Source: CAYVQE01 sp964633205
GTDB lineage: Bacteria > Myxococcota > B64-G9
Direction of reading: 5' to 3'
Assembly (NCBI GenBank): GCA_964633205.1
Contig: CAZWFN010000122.1
Location: forward strand, 1 to 19,713
Length of the DNA: 19,713 nt
A program made the translations under genes and the position numbers. The notes beneath the pieces were generated by a model. The model was given only the letters and a program-made list of their open reading frames with translations, did no database searches and was not told where the DNA came from. The first letter of the stretch is position 1. The number at the start of each line of letters is the position of its first letter. Shown here in pieces: positions 8,101 to 15,232 of this stretch.

Positions 8101-10424
8101 TCGCCGGCCTCGCAACCGGCGCTGGCGTGGTCGTAGGGCCCACAGCTATTGCCGCAGCCGCCGCAATTGTCGGGATCGAGCAGCGGATCCGACTCGCAGC
8201 CGTTTGCCACCTCGCCGTCGCAGTCGCTGTAGCCGGCCAGACAGTCGGTCAGCTGGCAGCGGCCGTCGACGCAGGCGGCGCTGGCGTTGGGGAACACGCA
8301 GGCGTGGCCGCACCAGCCGCAGTTGTCGATGTCGCTGCTGGTGTCGGTCTCGCAGCCGTCGGCCGGGTCGTCGTTGCAGTCGCCCTGGCCCGGCGGGCAC
8401 TCGCCGGCATCGCACCACCAGACGCCGTCGATGACGAAGCCATCGCGGGTCACGCCGCCGTCGGAGGTGAAGCGCACCCGGATGGTGTCGCCCTCGACGG
8501 TGACCGTGTTGAACTCGCCCAGATCGCCGTCGTAGACGGCCACCTCGGCGTCGTCGATGTCGTACAGGCGCACGAAGTCGTAGCCGCTCTCGGTGTCGAA
8601 CGAGGCGAAGTGCAGGCCCATGACCACCGCGCCGGGCACGGTGATGGTCCAGCTCTCGTCCATGTTGTCGTCATAAGGGTGCGGCGTCTCGATCACCGGG
8701 CTCTGGTCGTTCCAGTTCATCACCTGCACCCGGGCCCGGTCGGTCTCGGATTCCAAGCCGCCGTCGTCGGTCACCTGCAGCGTGGCCTGGTACAGCCCGC
8801 AGACATCGGCGTAGAACTGCGGCTGCTCGGCGGTGGCGTCGTCCAGCACGGCGGCGCTGTGATCGGGCGGGTAGAACTGCCAGTCGAAGGTGATCGGATC
8901 CTGGTTGGGGTCGAAGGACTTGGAGCCGTCCAGCACCACGTCGCTGCCGGTCATCACGGTCTGGTTGCCGCCGGCCAAAGCCACCGGTGGCAACGGCACG
9001 CCGCTGACGGCCTGCATCACCCGGTGGGCGTTGATGCGGCCGCCGGTCACGGTCAGGCCCTCGAGGTCGGGGATGGGATCGACGGTGTTGAACAAGAACT
9101 GCTTGACGTCGGCCATGGACAGATCGGGTCGGATGGACAGGATCAGCGCCACCGTGCCGGCCACGTGGGGTGTGGCCATGGAGGTGCCCGACTTCAAGCC
9201 GTAGCCGTGGTCGGGCCAGATGCAGGACAGGATGTCCTCGCCCGGCGCGCCCACGTCGACCGTGGTCGGGCCCCAGTTGGAGAACGAGGCCCGGTTGTCG
9301 TTGTGATCGGTGGCCGCCACGGCGATGATATTGTCGTAGGGCCACTCGCTGGGCCAGTGATCGTAGTCCGGGCTGTCGTCGTCGCGGGCGTCGTTGCCGG
9401 CGGCGGCCACCAGGAAGACCTCCTGCTGCTCGGCGTATTGAACCGCCTCTTCCAGGGTCTGGTTGTAGTGCTGCACCGTCCACCAGGAGCAGCTCATCAC
9501 GTGGGCGCCGTTGTCCACCGCGTAGTGGATGGACTCGGCCGCGTCCAGGCAGTAGGCGTCGAGCTCCTGGTCGCCGATGATGCGCAGCGGCATGATGGAC
9601 ACCCGCCAGTTGACCCCGGCCACACCCAGGCCGTCGTTGCCGGCCGCGCCGATGGTTCCGGCGCAGTGGGTGCCGTGGCCGTAGTCGTCCATGGGATCGT
9701 TGTGCTCGTGCTCGAAATCCCAGCCGCGCACGTCGTCGACGTAGCCGTTGTTGTCGTCGTCGATGCCGTTGTCGGGGATCTCATCGGCGTTGAGCCACAT
9801 GTTGTCGGCCAGATCGGGGTGGGTGTAGTCCACGCCGGTATCGAGCACGGCCACCACCACGTCGTAGGAGCCGATGGAGTAGTCCCAGGCCTCGACCGCG
9901 TCGATGTCGGCATCGGCCGTGCCGCCGGTCTGGCCGGTGTTGTGCATGCCCCACAGCTCGTCGAAGCGCGGATCGTTGGGGGTGTTCAACAAGGCGATGC
10001 GGTGGTTGGGCTCGGCGTAGCGTACCCGCGGGTCGCGGGCCATGCGGGCGGCGGCCGCCGGCGGCGACTCGCGGGTGGTCAAGCGCAGCTTGTCCACCCC
10101 GATGGGGCTGCGCTGGACCAGCTCGGCGCCCAGCTCGGCGGCCAGAGCGCCGGCCCGGGCCCGGTGCGGCTCGTGGAAGCGCACGATGACCACGCCCGGC
10201 TCGTAGGGCGCCGCCGCGGCGGCCCGCTTGTCGGGCTGCGGCCAGGAACGCTTCGCCACCGGCCCCAGCGAGGCCCGCGGCGCCGTGGCCGCCGGCACCA
10301 GCTCGGCGGTCGGGCCCAGCGCCTGGGTCCGGCTGGCCGGCTGCGGCCCCTCATCGCGACAGGCCGGCACCAGCGCCAGGCCGGTCACCAGCATCACTGC
10401 GAACAGGCTTCTGTTCCAATTCAT
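5148..10424 (-). CDS. giant subtilisin-like (S8) serine protease, PKD/CUB-like/8-Cys modules, MYXO-CTERM
   Basis: 1758 residues from the ATG at 10422-10424, chosen because AAAGGAGAGG lies just upstream; an in-frame ATG at 10454 has no good site. The signal peptide ends at LALVPAC, a weak lipobox (Cys22). An I9-like propeptide (about 73-145) precedes an S8 domain with an intact catalytic triad: Asp195 (VLDTGVDYTHPDL), His250 (GHGTHCAG), oxyanion Asn344 (AAAGND) and Ser415 (GTSMATPHVAG). A PKD-like domain covers about 475-568. Three 95-residue CUB-like domains lie at 577-671, 840-934 and 1105-1199. They alternate with fifteen 8-Cys modules (pattern CDAGWGDCNGDxADGCE...NCGGCGxxC). Near 1667-1718 is an acidic metal-binding motif (DADGDGYE, DDCDDTDADVNPGA, DGIDNDCDG). 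The C-terminus is a MYXO-CTERM tail: CGC at 1730-1732, hydrophobic 1741-1753, then five Arg. It is probably a surface-anchored protease. Confidence 0.92.
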   Translation of the reverse strand: MNWNRSLFAVMLVTGLALVPACRDEGPQPASRTQALGPTAELVPAATAPRASLGPVAKRSWPQPDKRAAAAAPYEPGVVIVRFHEPHRARAGALAAELGAELVQRSPIGVDKLRLTTRESPPAAAARMARDPRVRYAEPNHRIALLNTPNDPRFDELWGMHNTGQTGGTADADIDAVEAWDYSIGSYDVVVAVLDTGVDYTHPDLADNMWLNADEIPDNGIDDDNNGYVDDVRGWDFEHEHNDPMDDYGHGTHCAGTIGAAGNDGLGVAGVNWRVSIMPLRIIGDQELDAYCLDAAESIHYAVDNGAHVMSCSWWTVQHYNQTLEEAVQYAEQQEVFLVAAAGNDARDDDSPDYDHWPSEWPYDNIIAVAATDHNDNRASFSNWGPTTVDVGAPGEDILSCIWPDHGYGLKSGTSMATPHVAGTVALILSIRPDLSMADVKQFLFNTVDPIPDLEGLTVTGGRINAHRVMQAVSGVPLPPVALAGGNQTVMTGSDVVLDGSKSFDPNQDPITFDWQFYPPDHSAAVLDDATAEQPQFYADVCGLYQATLQVTDDGGLESETDRARVQVMNWNDQSPVIETPHPYDDNMDESWTITVPGAVVMGLHFASFDTESGYDFVRLYDIDDAEVAVYDGDLGEFNTVTVEGDTIRVRFTSDGGVTRDGFVIDGVWWCDAGECPPGQGDCNDDPADGCETDTSSDIDNCGWCGHACVFPNASAACVDGRCQLTDCLAGYSDCDGEVANGCESDPLLDPDNCGGCGNSCGPYDHASAGCEAGECIIGACDAGWADCNGVLADGCETSVVADPENCGGCGVQCILEHATHAYCENAACHVGDCTVSPESIETEHPYGNNQDLSWQIQHPGANAITVHFSMFNTERNYDYVQLRDGDDDLVVQYWGDLGAFSSDPVPGDTVNVVFHSDGSVTRDGFIIDSSRYCEGTGCEAGWGDCDGLGENGCETDLLTDLDHCGGCGQLCGDPNTDGQCVGGECTPGDQCLADWGDCNADMADGCETDLSTDVAHCGSCDSPCSDVYPNAEVACEAGGCVMGDCLEGFADCNGDVADGCEISLLTDPDNCGGCGQGCNLDHVDHAYCEDGLCQIGDCQVFPESIETSHPYDNEQDLEWVIEHPGVDEIEVHFSMFNTEQNYDYVRLYDGQDNQIAQYWGDLGPFLADPVPGDTVRVVFHSDYSVTRPGFIIDWSRACTGSGCADGWDDCDGDPLTGCESDVSSDPLNCGACDAACVFENASGDCVDSVCVIGVCDEGYGDCNGDGWDGCEADLNNDIEHCGDCANACSDVYPNATVDCVAGGCEMGDCLADFGDCNGDAADGCEADLLADPDNCGSCGQTCALDHATAACDDGYCVVGSCDAGWGDCNGDPADGCEQSVENDDANCGACGRSCDLAHASAHCAGVDCVIDACDAGWADCDAMVANGCETDVMSDPAHCGDCATVCDYPQATAVCDDGACAIGECEPGWNDCNGDAADGCESDPETDPDNCGECGIVCSTNHAEAECRSGICFMGDCDDGYANCDHNNANGCETDIQSDTDNCGGCDVQCEIPNATAACSEGACVVAECAAGWGDCNGEGDDGCEVDLGSNPNHCGGCGQLCELDHASAECRDGVCQLDDCDEGWADCNGDEADGCEVDLTSDVEHCGHCAVGCAEGQTCEASICVCADADGDGYEDVDCGGDDCDDTDADVNPGADEVCDDGIDNDCDGKIDENCDTGDEDDDDGGGCGCASRSPGSGLSWLGLLGLWAVARRRRR
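5430..8414 (-). repeat. fifteen 8-Cys modules of about 140-160 bp
   Basis: Each module has eight cysteines in the order C-x3-[WYF]-x-[DN]C-[ND]-x5-GCE-x9/10-[NH]CG-x-C-x3-C-x5/9-C-x4-C. Three follow CUB-like domain 1, three follow domain 2 and nine follow domain 3. The last one is shortened (CAVGCAEGQTCEASIC) and leads into the metal-binding motif. Modules like this are familiar from secreted myxobacterial proteins; their structure is not known to me. Confidence 0.8.
6828..8696 (-). repeat. ~790-bp super-repeat: CUB-like domain plus three 8-Cys modules, then a third CUB-like domain
   Basis: The three CUB-like domains begin at protein residues 577, 840 and 1105, a spacing of 263 and 265 residues (789 and 795 bp), and each spans exactly 95 residues. 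Domains 2 and 3 are about 70% identical by eye and share stretches such as HFSMFNTE, QYWGDLG and DPVPGDTV; domain 1 is more diverged. Each of the first two is followed by three 8-Cys modules. The modules just before domains 2 and 3 also share 'HAYCE'. This indicates segmental duplication inside the gene. Confidence 0.8.
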
Positions 10425-10580
10425 GCAACCTCTCCTTTTGGTTAATCGGATCATTCAGAACGAGTTCCCCGCCAACGCCGGGATCGCGGTCTCGATTCCG
10501 GCCCCGGCCACCAGCCGCCGAGATCGCAGCAATACCGAGCGCTTGAAACGCATGATCGGCGAAGACAGCCAGCGAGCCCG

Positions 10581-10610
10581 ACTCTAAACACGGCCCGCCG
10601 GTCCTGGCAA
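10581..10610 (-). promoter_or_regulatory. candidate promoter for the S8 protease gene
   Basis: On the minus strand TTGCCA (10605-10610, 5/6) is followed after 18 bp by TAGAGT (10581-10586, 4/6). The start would be near 10574, giving a leader of about 150 nt before the ATG at 10424. That leader contains a 32-codon ORF (10553 down to 10455) without a Shine-Dalgarno. Confidence 0.45.
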
Positions 10611-10638
10611 GCCCTTTTCCCCGTTGTCCAACCCGGCC

Positions 10639-10667
10639 TTGTTCCGCGAAAGGGGCGGCGCTAGACT
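10639..10667 (+). promoter_or_regulatory. candidate promoter for the cstA operon
   Basis: TTGTTC (10639-10644), a 17-bp spacer and TAGACT (10662-10667, 4/6 to -10). Transcription would begin near 10674, about 19 nt before the ATG at 10693. This also argues against the longer in-frame reading from the ATG at 10624, which would lie upstream of the promoter. It diverges from the protease promoter about 30 bp away. Confidence 0.45.
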
Positions 10668-10692
10668 GCGGGCTGGGAGGTGCAGGGCGGCC

Positions 10693-12261
10693 ATGGTGGT
10701 GTTTCTGTCCGGCATCGCTTTGCTGGTGCTCGGCTACTTCATCTACGGCCGGCTGACCGCTTCCAGCGTGCGGCCCGATCCAGCCCGGCCCACCCCGGCG
10801 CTGCGGCTGGCCGACGGCGTGGATTACGTGGCCATGCCCAGCTGGCGGGTCTATCTGGTCCAATTGCTCAACATCGCCGGGCTGGGGCCGGTGTTCGGCC
10901 CCATCATGGGCGCGCTGTGGGGCCCGCAGGTCTTTCTGTGGATCGTGCTGGGGGCCGTGCTGGGCGGGGCGGTGCACGACTTCATGGCCGGGGCCATGTC
11001 GGTGCGCAACGACGGCGCCGGACTGCCGGCGCTGATCGGCCACTACCTGGGCCGCCACGCCCGCAAGCTGGCCACGTTCTTCATCCTGCTGCTGATGATC
11101 CTGGTGGGCACGGTCTTCGTCAAGGCGCCGGCGGCGCTGATCGTCAACATGTTGCCGGCCGAGACCGCCTTCGGCTGGGCCGGCCCGGATGCGGTGGCCT
11201 TGCTGGAGTCGAGCTGGCAGGATCTGCCGCTGTGGCAGTGGCTGGTGATGACCCTGATCTTCGTCTACTACCTGGTGGCCACCCTGCTGCCGGTGGACAA
11301 GGTCATCGGCCGGGTCTACCCCTTCTTCGCCATGGCGCTGCTGGTCATGGTGGCCGGGTTGGCCGGGGCCATGATCTTCGGCGATATGAGCCCGCCGGCG
11401 TTCACCCTGCAGAACCTGCATCCGCAAGACGTGCCGGCCTGGCCGATCATCTTCATCACCGTCTCCTGCGGCGCCATCTCCGGCTTCCACGCCACCCAGA
11501 GCCCGATGATGGCCCGCTGCCTCAAGAACGAGCGCCACCTGCAGCCGGTGTTCTACGGCGCCATGATCGCCGAGGGCCTGATCGCGCTGATCTGGGCTTC
11601 GGCCGCCCAGGGCCATTACGGCGGCGTCGCGGGGCTGGCCGCGGCGCTGGGGCCCGAGCTGAACCGGGCGGCGGTGGTGGTCCACACCATCTGCACCGAG
11701 ACCATGGGCTCCTTCGGCGGGCTGCTGGCGGTGCTGGGCGTGATCGTGCTGCCGATCACCTCGGGCGACACCGCCTTTCGGGTGGCGCGGCTGATCCTGG
11801 GCGACGCGCTGGGGCTGGATCAGGCCCGGCCGCGCAAGCGACTGCTGCTGGCGCTGCCCCTGTTCGGCCTGTCGTTGCTGCTGATGTTTCTGCCCTTCGG
11901 GGTGATCTGGCGCTACTTCGGCTGGGCCAACCAGACCCTGGCCGCGGTGGCCCTGTGGACCGCGGCCGTGTTCCTGGCCCGGCGGGCCAGCCGCTGGTGG
12001 CTGGCGGCGCTGCCGGCGACGTTCATGACCGTGATGACCGTGACCTTTATCCTGGTCGAGCGCCGGGCCAAGGGCTGCCTGGGCCTGGATCCCACCGCGG
12101 GCAGTCTGATCGGCCTGGGGGTGGGCGCGGCCGCGCTGGGGCTGTTTCTTTGGCAACGGCCCAAGCTGCCCCCGGAGGCGGACGCCCCGGTGGAATCACT
12201 GCGCACGGCGGACGATCTGGCGCGCGATATCGAACGCCAAGGCGACGGGCTGGCTTGCTGA
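10693..12261 (+). CDS. cstA: CstA-family (carbon starvation) membrane transporter, short form
   Basis: A 522-residue polytopic inner-membrane protein. Family signatures are plain: LLNIAGLGPVFGPIMGALWGP (about 58-78), GAVHDFMAGAMSVRNDG soon after, and in the second half SGFHATQSPMMARCLKNE followed by PVFYGAMIAEGLIALIWA. More than ten hydrophobic segments are visible. Members studied in enterobacteria (CstA, BtsT) import pyruvate or peptides when carbon is limiting. This one is shorter than the roughly 700-residue E. coli proteins, as in many non-enteric homologues, so the substrate should be taken only as a likely small carboxylate or peptide. The start at 10693 follows GGGAGG at 10675-10680 with a longish spacer. 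It opens a plus-strand unit with the next two genes (25-nt gap, then a 4-nt overlap). Confidence 0.9.
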   Translation: MVVFLSGIALLVLGYFIYGRLTASSVRPDPARPTPALRLADGVDYVAMPSWRVYLVQLLNIAGLGPVFGPIMGALWGPQVFLWIVLGAVLGGAVHDFMAGAMSVRNDGAGLPALIGHYLGRHARKLATFFILLLMILVGTVFVKAPAALIVNMLPAETAFGWAGPDAVALLESSWQDLPLWQWLVMTLIFVYYLVATLLPVDKVIGRVYPFFAMALLVMVAGLAGAMIFGDMSPPAFTLQNLHPQDVPAWPIIFITVSCGAISGFHATQSPMMARCLKNERHLQPVFYGAMIAEGLIALIWASAAQGHYGGVAGLAAALGPELNRAAVVVHTICTETMGSFGGLLAVLGVIVLPITSGDTAFRVARLILGDALGLDQARPRKRLLLALPLFGLSLLLMFLPFGVIWRYFGWANQTLAAVALWTAAVFLARRASRWWLAALPATFMTVMTVTFILVERRAKGCLGLDPTAGSLIGLGVGAAALGLFLWQRPKLPPEADAPVESLRTADDLARDIERQGDGLAC

Positions 12262-12286
12262 GCCGGCCCGGCGGCGGAGACGAGGC

Positions 12287-13564
12287 ATGGCGCTGAGCAG
12301 ACACGGGAACGGCAGGACCTGGGCCAGCGTGCTGGGCTGGCTGTGGCTGGGTCTGGCGTCCACCGCCGGGGCGGTGGTGCTGGATGGGCAAGTGACCCGT
12401 TCGGACAGCGGCGAGCCGGTCGACGGCGCGGTGGTGCTGGTGCGCGGCAGCGGGTTGTACGTCCAGACCAACGCCGAGGGTCGCTACGCCCTGCCCGGCA
12501 TCCCGGCCGGCGTCTACGGGGTCTCCTGCGCCGCGGCCGGGCTGGTGGGCGTATCGACCGCTGCGCTCGATCTGAACCAGGACGCCAGCCGCGACTTCGC
12601 CCTGGAGCCGCCGGCCGGCAGCGGCAGCGTCAGCGGCACGGTGCGCTGCGATGGCAGCGGCTGCGCCGGCACGCTGATCCAGGCTCTGCAGGAAGGCCGG
12701 GTGCGGGCCCGCAGCCTCTCGGGCCCGGGCGGCGCCTACGCGCTGGTGGGCCTCGAACCCGGGGATTATGACCTGCGCGCCATCCGGCGGGGCCATCAGG
12801 TCATCGAACGCGGCGGTGTAACCGTCAGCGCCGATACGCCGGCGGTGGTGGATCTGGCGCTGGCCAGCGTGCCTGCCGACCGCTCGATCAGCGGCTACGT
12901 GGCCTTGAGCGACAACCCGCTGGATCGCAGCGGATCGCAGGTGGTGCGCTACGGCAGCGAGCCGCCGCCGACCGCCACCACCGCGGCCAGCGGCGCCTAC
13001 CTGCTGACCCAGGTGCCCACCGGCCTGCTGTCGCTGGCCGCCCGCCGCAGCGGCTACGACGGCCAGCAGCGGATCGACGTGCTGGTCGATGGTGACCGCC
13101 GGCTGGATTTCGTGCTCCACCACCCGGGCGAGGAGCCGGTCGAGCCCAGCTACCGGGTGGCAGGCACGGTGCGGCTCGCCGATCCCGAGGGCGGCGAGCC
13201 GCAGGCCGCGGCCGGCACCCGGGTCAGCCTGTGGCAACCCGATGCGCCGCAACCGGGCCGCACCACCACCACCGGCGCCGAAGGGGCGTTCGCCTTCACC
13301 GGGGTGCCCGCCGGTCGCTGGCAGCTGGGCGCCGCCCGCGAGGGCTGGCTGAGCGCCCGGACCGATCCCTTCACCCTGGAGGCCGACAGCGACCAGGAGC
13401 TCGTGCTCGAGCTCGACAGCGACTACGACTGGGGCCCCGGGGTCGACGCCGGTGGGCTCGGCTGCGGCTGCGCCGGCCGGGATGGGCCAGCCGGGAACGG
13501 GCTGACGCCCGGGGCGCTCGGCCTGCTGCTGGCGCTCGGCTTGCTGCGGAGGCGATGGCCGTGA
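12287..13564 (+). CDS. carboxypeptidase-regulatory-like repeat protein with MYXO-CTERM anchor
   Basis: A 425-residue exported protein. The signal peptide (about 1-29) has an Arg in its n-region, a hydrophobic LGWLWLGLA core and likely cleavage after STAGA. Four beta-sandwich units resembling carboxypeptidase regulatory-like domains lie at about 31-108, 113-192, 199-278 and 289-377, each with a GxYxLxGxPxGxY-type core (for example AEGRYALPGIPAGVYGV and EGAFAFTGVPAGRW). An acidic linker leads to a MYXO-CTERM-like tail: GCGC at 392-395, hydrophobic LGLLLALGLL to residue 420, then RRR. There are no catalytic residues, so it is probably a surface adhesion or structural protein processed by a myxosortase-type system. 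A GGAGACGAGGC precedes the ATG. It sits between the transporter and the phosphatase, and its stop codon overlaps the phosphatase start. Confidence 0.85.
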   Translation: MALSRHGNGRTWASVLGWLWLGLASTAGAVVLDGQVTRSDSGEPVDGAVVLVRGSGLYVQTNAEGRYALPGIPAGVYGVSCAAAGLVGVSTAALDLNQDASRDFALEPPAGSGSVSGTVRCDGSGCAGTLIQALQEGRVRARSLSGPGGAYALVGLEPGDYDLRAIRRGHQVIERGGVTVSADTPAVVDLALASVPADRSISGYVALSDNPLDRSGSQVVRYGSEPPPTATTAASGAYLLTQVPTGLLSLAARRSGYDGQQRIDVLVDGDRRLDFVLHHPGEEPVEPSYRVAGTVRLADPEGGEPQAAAGTRVSLWQPDAPQPGRTTTTGAEGAFAFTGVPAGRWQLGAAREGWLSARTDPFTLEADSDQELVLELDSDYDWGPGVDAGGLGCGCAGRDGPAGNGLTPGALGLLLALGLLRRRWP

Positions 13565-14364
13565 TCGATCGCGCCCTGACTGCCATGCGCCAGGCGGCGG
13601 CCGCCGCCGGCCGGCTGATGCGCGCCGGGCTAGGCGATGCCCGCCAGGTCGATCACAAGGGCCGCTACGACCTGGTGACCGATGTGGATCGGGCCTGCGA
13701 GCAGGCCATCCTGGAGATCCTGCGTCCGGCCGTGCCGGAGGCCGCGGTGCTTGCCGAGGAGTCGGCCGCCGACAGCGACCCGGACGGCGCTCTGGTCTGG
13801 GTGATCGATCCGCTCGACGGCACCACCAACTACACCCACGGTTACCCGGCCTTCTGCTGCAGCCTGGCGCTGCGCCAACACGGCCAGACCCTGGCCGGGC
13901 TGGTCTACAACCCCCTGCTCGACGAGCGCTTCGAGGCCGTCCGCGGCCAGGGGGCCCACTGCAACGATGCGCCGATCCAGGTCAGCCGGACCAGCGAGCT
14001 GAGCCAGGCGCTGCTGGCCACCGGCTTTCCCTACGATCGCTGCGAACGGGCCGACACCAACCTGGATCGCTTCGCCGCGCTGACCATGCGCACCCGCGGC
14101 GTGCGCCGCGGGGGCTCGGCGGCGCTGGATCTGTGCCACGTGGCCTGCGGGCGGCTGGATGGCTACTGGGAGCTGGGCACCAAGCCCTGGGACGTGGCCG
14201 CCGGCGCCCTGCTGGTGCGCGAGGCGGGCGGCACCCTCAGCCGCAGCGACGGTGCGCCGTTCGACGGCACCGGCAGCGATACCTGCGCCAGCAACGGCCG
14301 GCTGCACCGGGCGCTGCTGGCCTCGCTGGCCGAGCCGTTGCCGCCGGGGCCCTGCTACGGCTGA
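13561..14364 (+). CDS. inositol-monophosphatase family phosphatase
   Basis: 267 residues counted from GTG 13561. This start is preferred because GGAGG (13548-13552) lies 8 nt upstream and GTGA forms a classical 4-nt overlap with the preceding stop codon. The ATG at 13555, two codons earlier, is too close to that site. Family motifs are complete: Glu66 in AEES, DPLDGTTN (Asp83, Leu85 carbonyl, Asp86) and PWDVAAG (Asp211). These correspond to human IMPA1 Glu70, Asp90, Ile92, Asp93 and Asp220, so Mg-dependent phosphatase activity is expected, on inositol-1-phosphate or a related sugar phosphate (SuhB/IMPase class). The gene is translationally coupled to the MYXO-CTERM protein gene. Its last 10 bp overlap the end of the convergent TPR gene. 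Confidence 0.92.
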   Translation: MIDRALTAMRQAAAAAGRLMRAGLGDARQVDHKGRYDLVTDVDRACEQAILEILRPAVPEAAVLAEESAADSDPDGALVWVIDPLDGTTNYTHGYPAFCCSLALRQHGQTLAGLVYNPLLDERFEAVRGQGAHCNDAPIQVSRTSELSQALLATGFPYDRCERADTNLDRFAALTMRTRGVRRGGSAALDLCHVACGRLDGYWELGTKPWDVAAGALLVREAGGTLSRSDGAPFDGTGSDTCASNGRLHRALLASLAEPLPPGPCYG

Positions 14365-15218
14365 GCAGGATGGGCCTCGAGCCAACGGCGGGCCGGGGCC
14401 AGGTCCGGGTCCAGCTCAAGCGCCCGCTCCACCGCCGTACGGGCCGCGCCCAGCTCGCCCAGCCGCTCGAGCACCACGCCCAGGTGATAGTGCGGCTGGG
14501 CCTGTTGCGGCACCAGCTCGACCAGCCGTTCGAGGGCCGCGCGAGCGCCGGCCAGGTCGCCGCAGGCCAGCTGGGCCCGGGCCAGGTTGAACACCACCTG
14601 CGGCGCGCGCGGCCTGCGTTCGAGCGACCGGCGCAGCGCCGCCCGGGCCTGCTCGGCCTGGCCGGCCAGCAGGTAGGCATAGCCCAGGTCGCCCAGCAGA
14701 TCGGCGTCGCCGGGCTGCACCCGGCGGGCCCGCTCCAGCGCCGCGATGCCGGCTGCGACCTGCTCGGCCATCAGCAGGCTCAAGCCGTACTCGTGCAGCA
14801 GCTCGGCGTGCTCGGGATGGTGCTCGAGCGCCGCCCGATAGACCCGCAGGGCGTCGGCGTTGCGGCGTTGCAGGTCGTAGGCCATGCCCAGCAGCAGGGC
14901 CGTGTCGGCATGGGCCGGGTCGAGCCGTTGGGCCCGCTCCAGCGCGGCGATGGCCTGCTCGATGCGCTCGAGCCGCGACAGGGCCAGGCCGCGCTGGTAC
15001 CAGCCCATGGCCAGGCCGGGCTCTCGCTCGAGAGCGCGCTCCAACAATGCCAGCGCCTTGCGGCTCTCGCCCTGGTCGTTGTAGGCCCCGGCGATGCGCA
15101 CCAGCTCGGCCGGGCTCTGCGCCGCCGGTCGAGCCGGCGGCGCGGTCTGGGCCGGGCGTGGCCCGGCGGCGCAGCCGGCGAGCAGCAGCGCCGGCAAAAC
15201 GGCGGTGGACCAGCGCAT
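14355..15218 (-). CDS. TPR-repeat lipoprotein
   Basis: 287 residues from the ATG at 15216-15218. The open frame extends further upstream, but only this start gives a signal peptide with a classical lipobox (LLLAGC, Cys16). After a Pro/Ala linker (17-36), residues 41-272 form seven tandem 34-residue tetratricopeptide repeats almost without interruption, for example GLALSRLERIEQAIAALERA and LGVVLERLGELGAARTAVER. A short cap follows (273-287). TPR lipoproteins of this type act as scaffolds for envelope complexes, such as PilF/Tgl-type pilotins in type IV pilus systems, but nothing nearby identifies the partner. It starts 14 nt after the panC stop, so it is probably co-transcribed with panC. GGGAG lies upstream of the start. 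Confidence 0.88.
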   Translation of the reverse strand: MRWSTAVLPALLLAGCAAGPRPAQTAPPARPAAQSPAELVRIAGAYNDQGESRKALALLERALEREPGLAMGWYQRGLALSRLERIEQAIAALERAQRLDPAHADTALLLGMAYDLQRRNADALRVYRAALEHHPEHAELLHEYGLSLLMAEQVAAGIAALERARRVQPGDADLLGDLGYAYLLAGQAEQARAALRRSLERRPRAPQVVFNLARAQLACGDLAGARAALERLVELVPQQAQPHYHLGVVLERLGELGAARTAVERALELDPDLAPARRWLEAHPAQP

Positions 15219-15232
15219 CCCCGCACTCCCGG

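Noticed and set aside
5100..10445. A 1781-codon open frame on the plus strand, opposite the whole protease gene
   Set aside because: It mirrors the repetitive GC-rich protease in the antisense direction and yields monotonous Ala/Val/Gly sequence with no domain or signal. The minus-strand gene has catalytic motifs, a signal peptide, a ribosome site and a terminator.
10351..12156. A 601-codon open frame on the minus strand opposite cstA
   Set aside because: Gln/His/Gly-rich antisense shadow; the plus strand encodes an unmistakable CstA membrane protein.
13231..13560. A long N-terminal extension of the inositol-monophosphatase-family protein
   Set aside because: The frame is open upstream, but the Arg-rich translation is a shadow of the preceding gene. 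A GGAGG site and GTGA overlap place the start at 13561.
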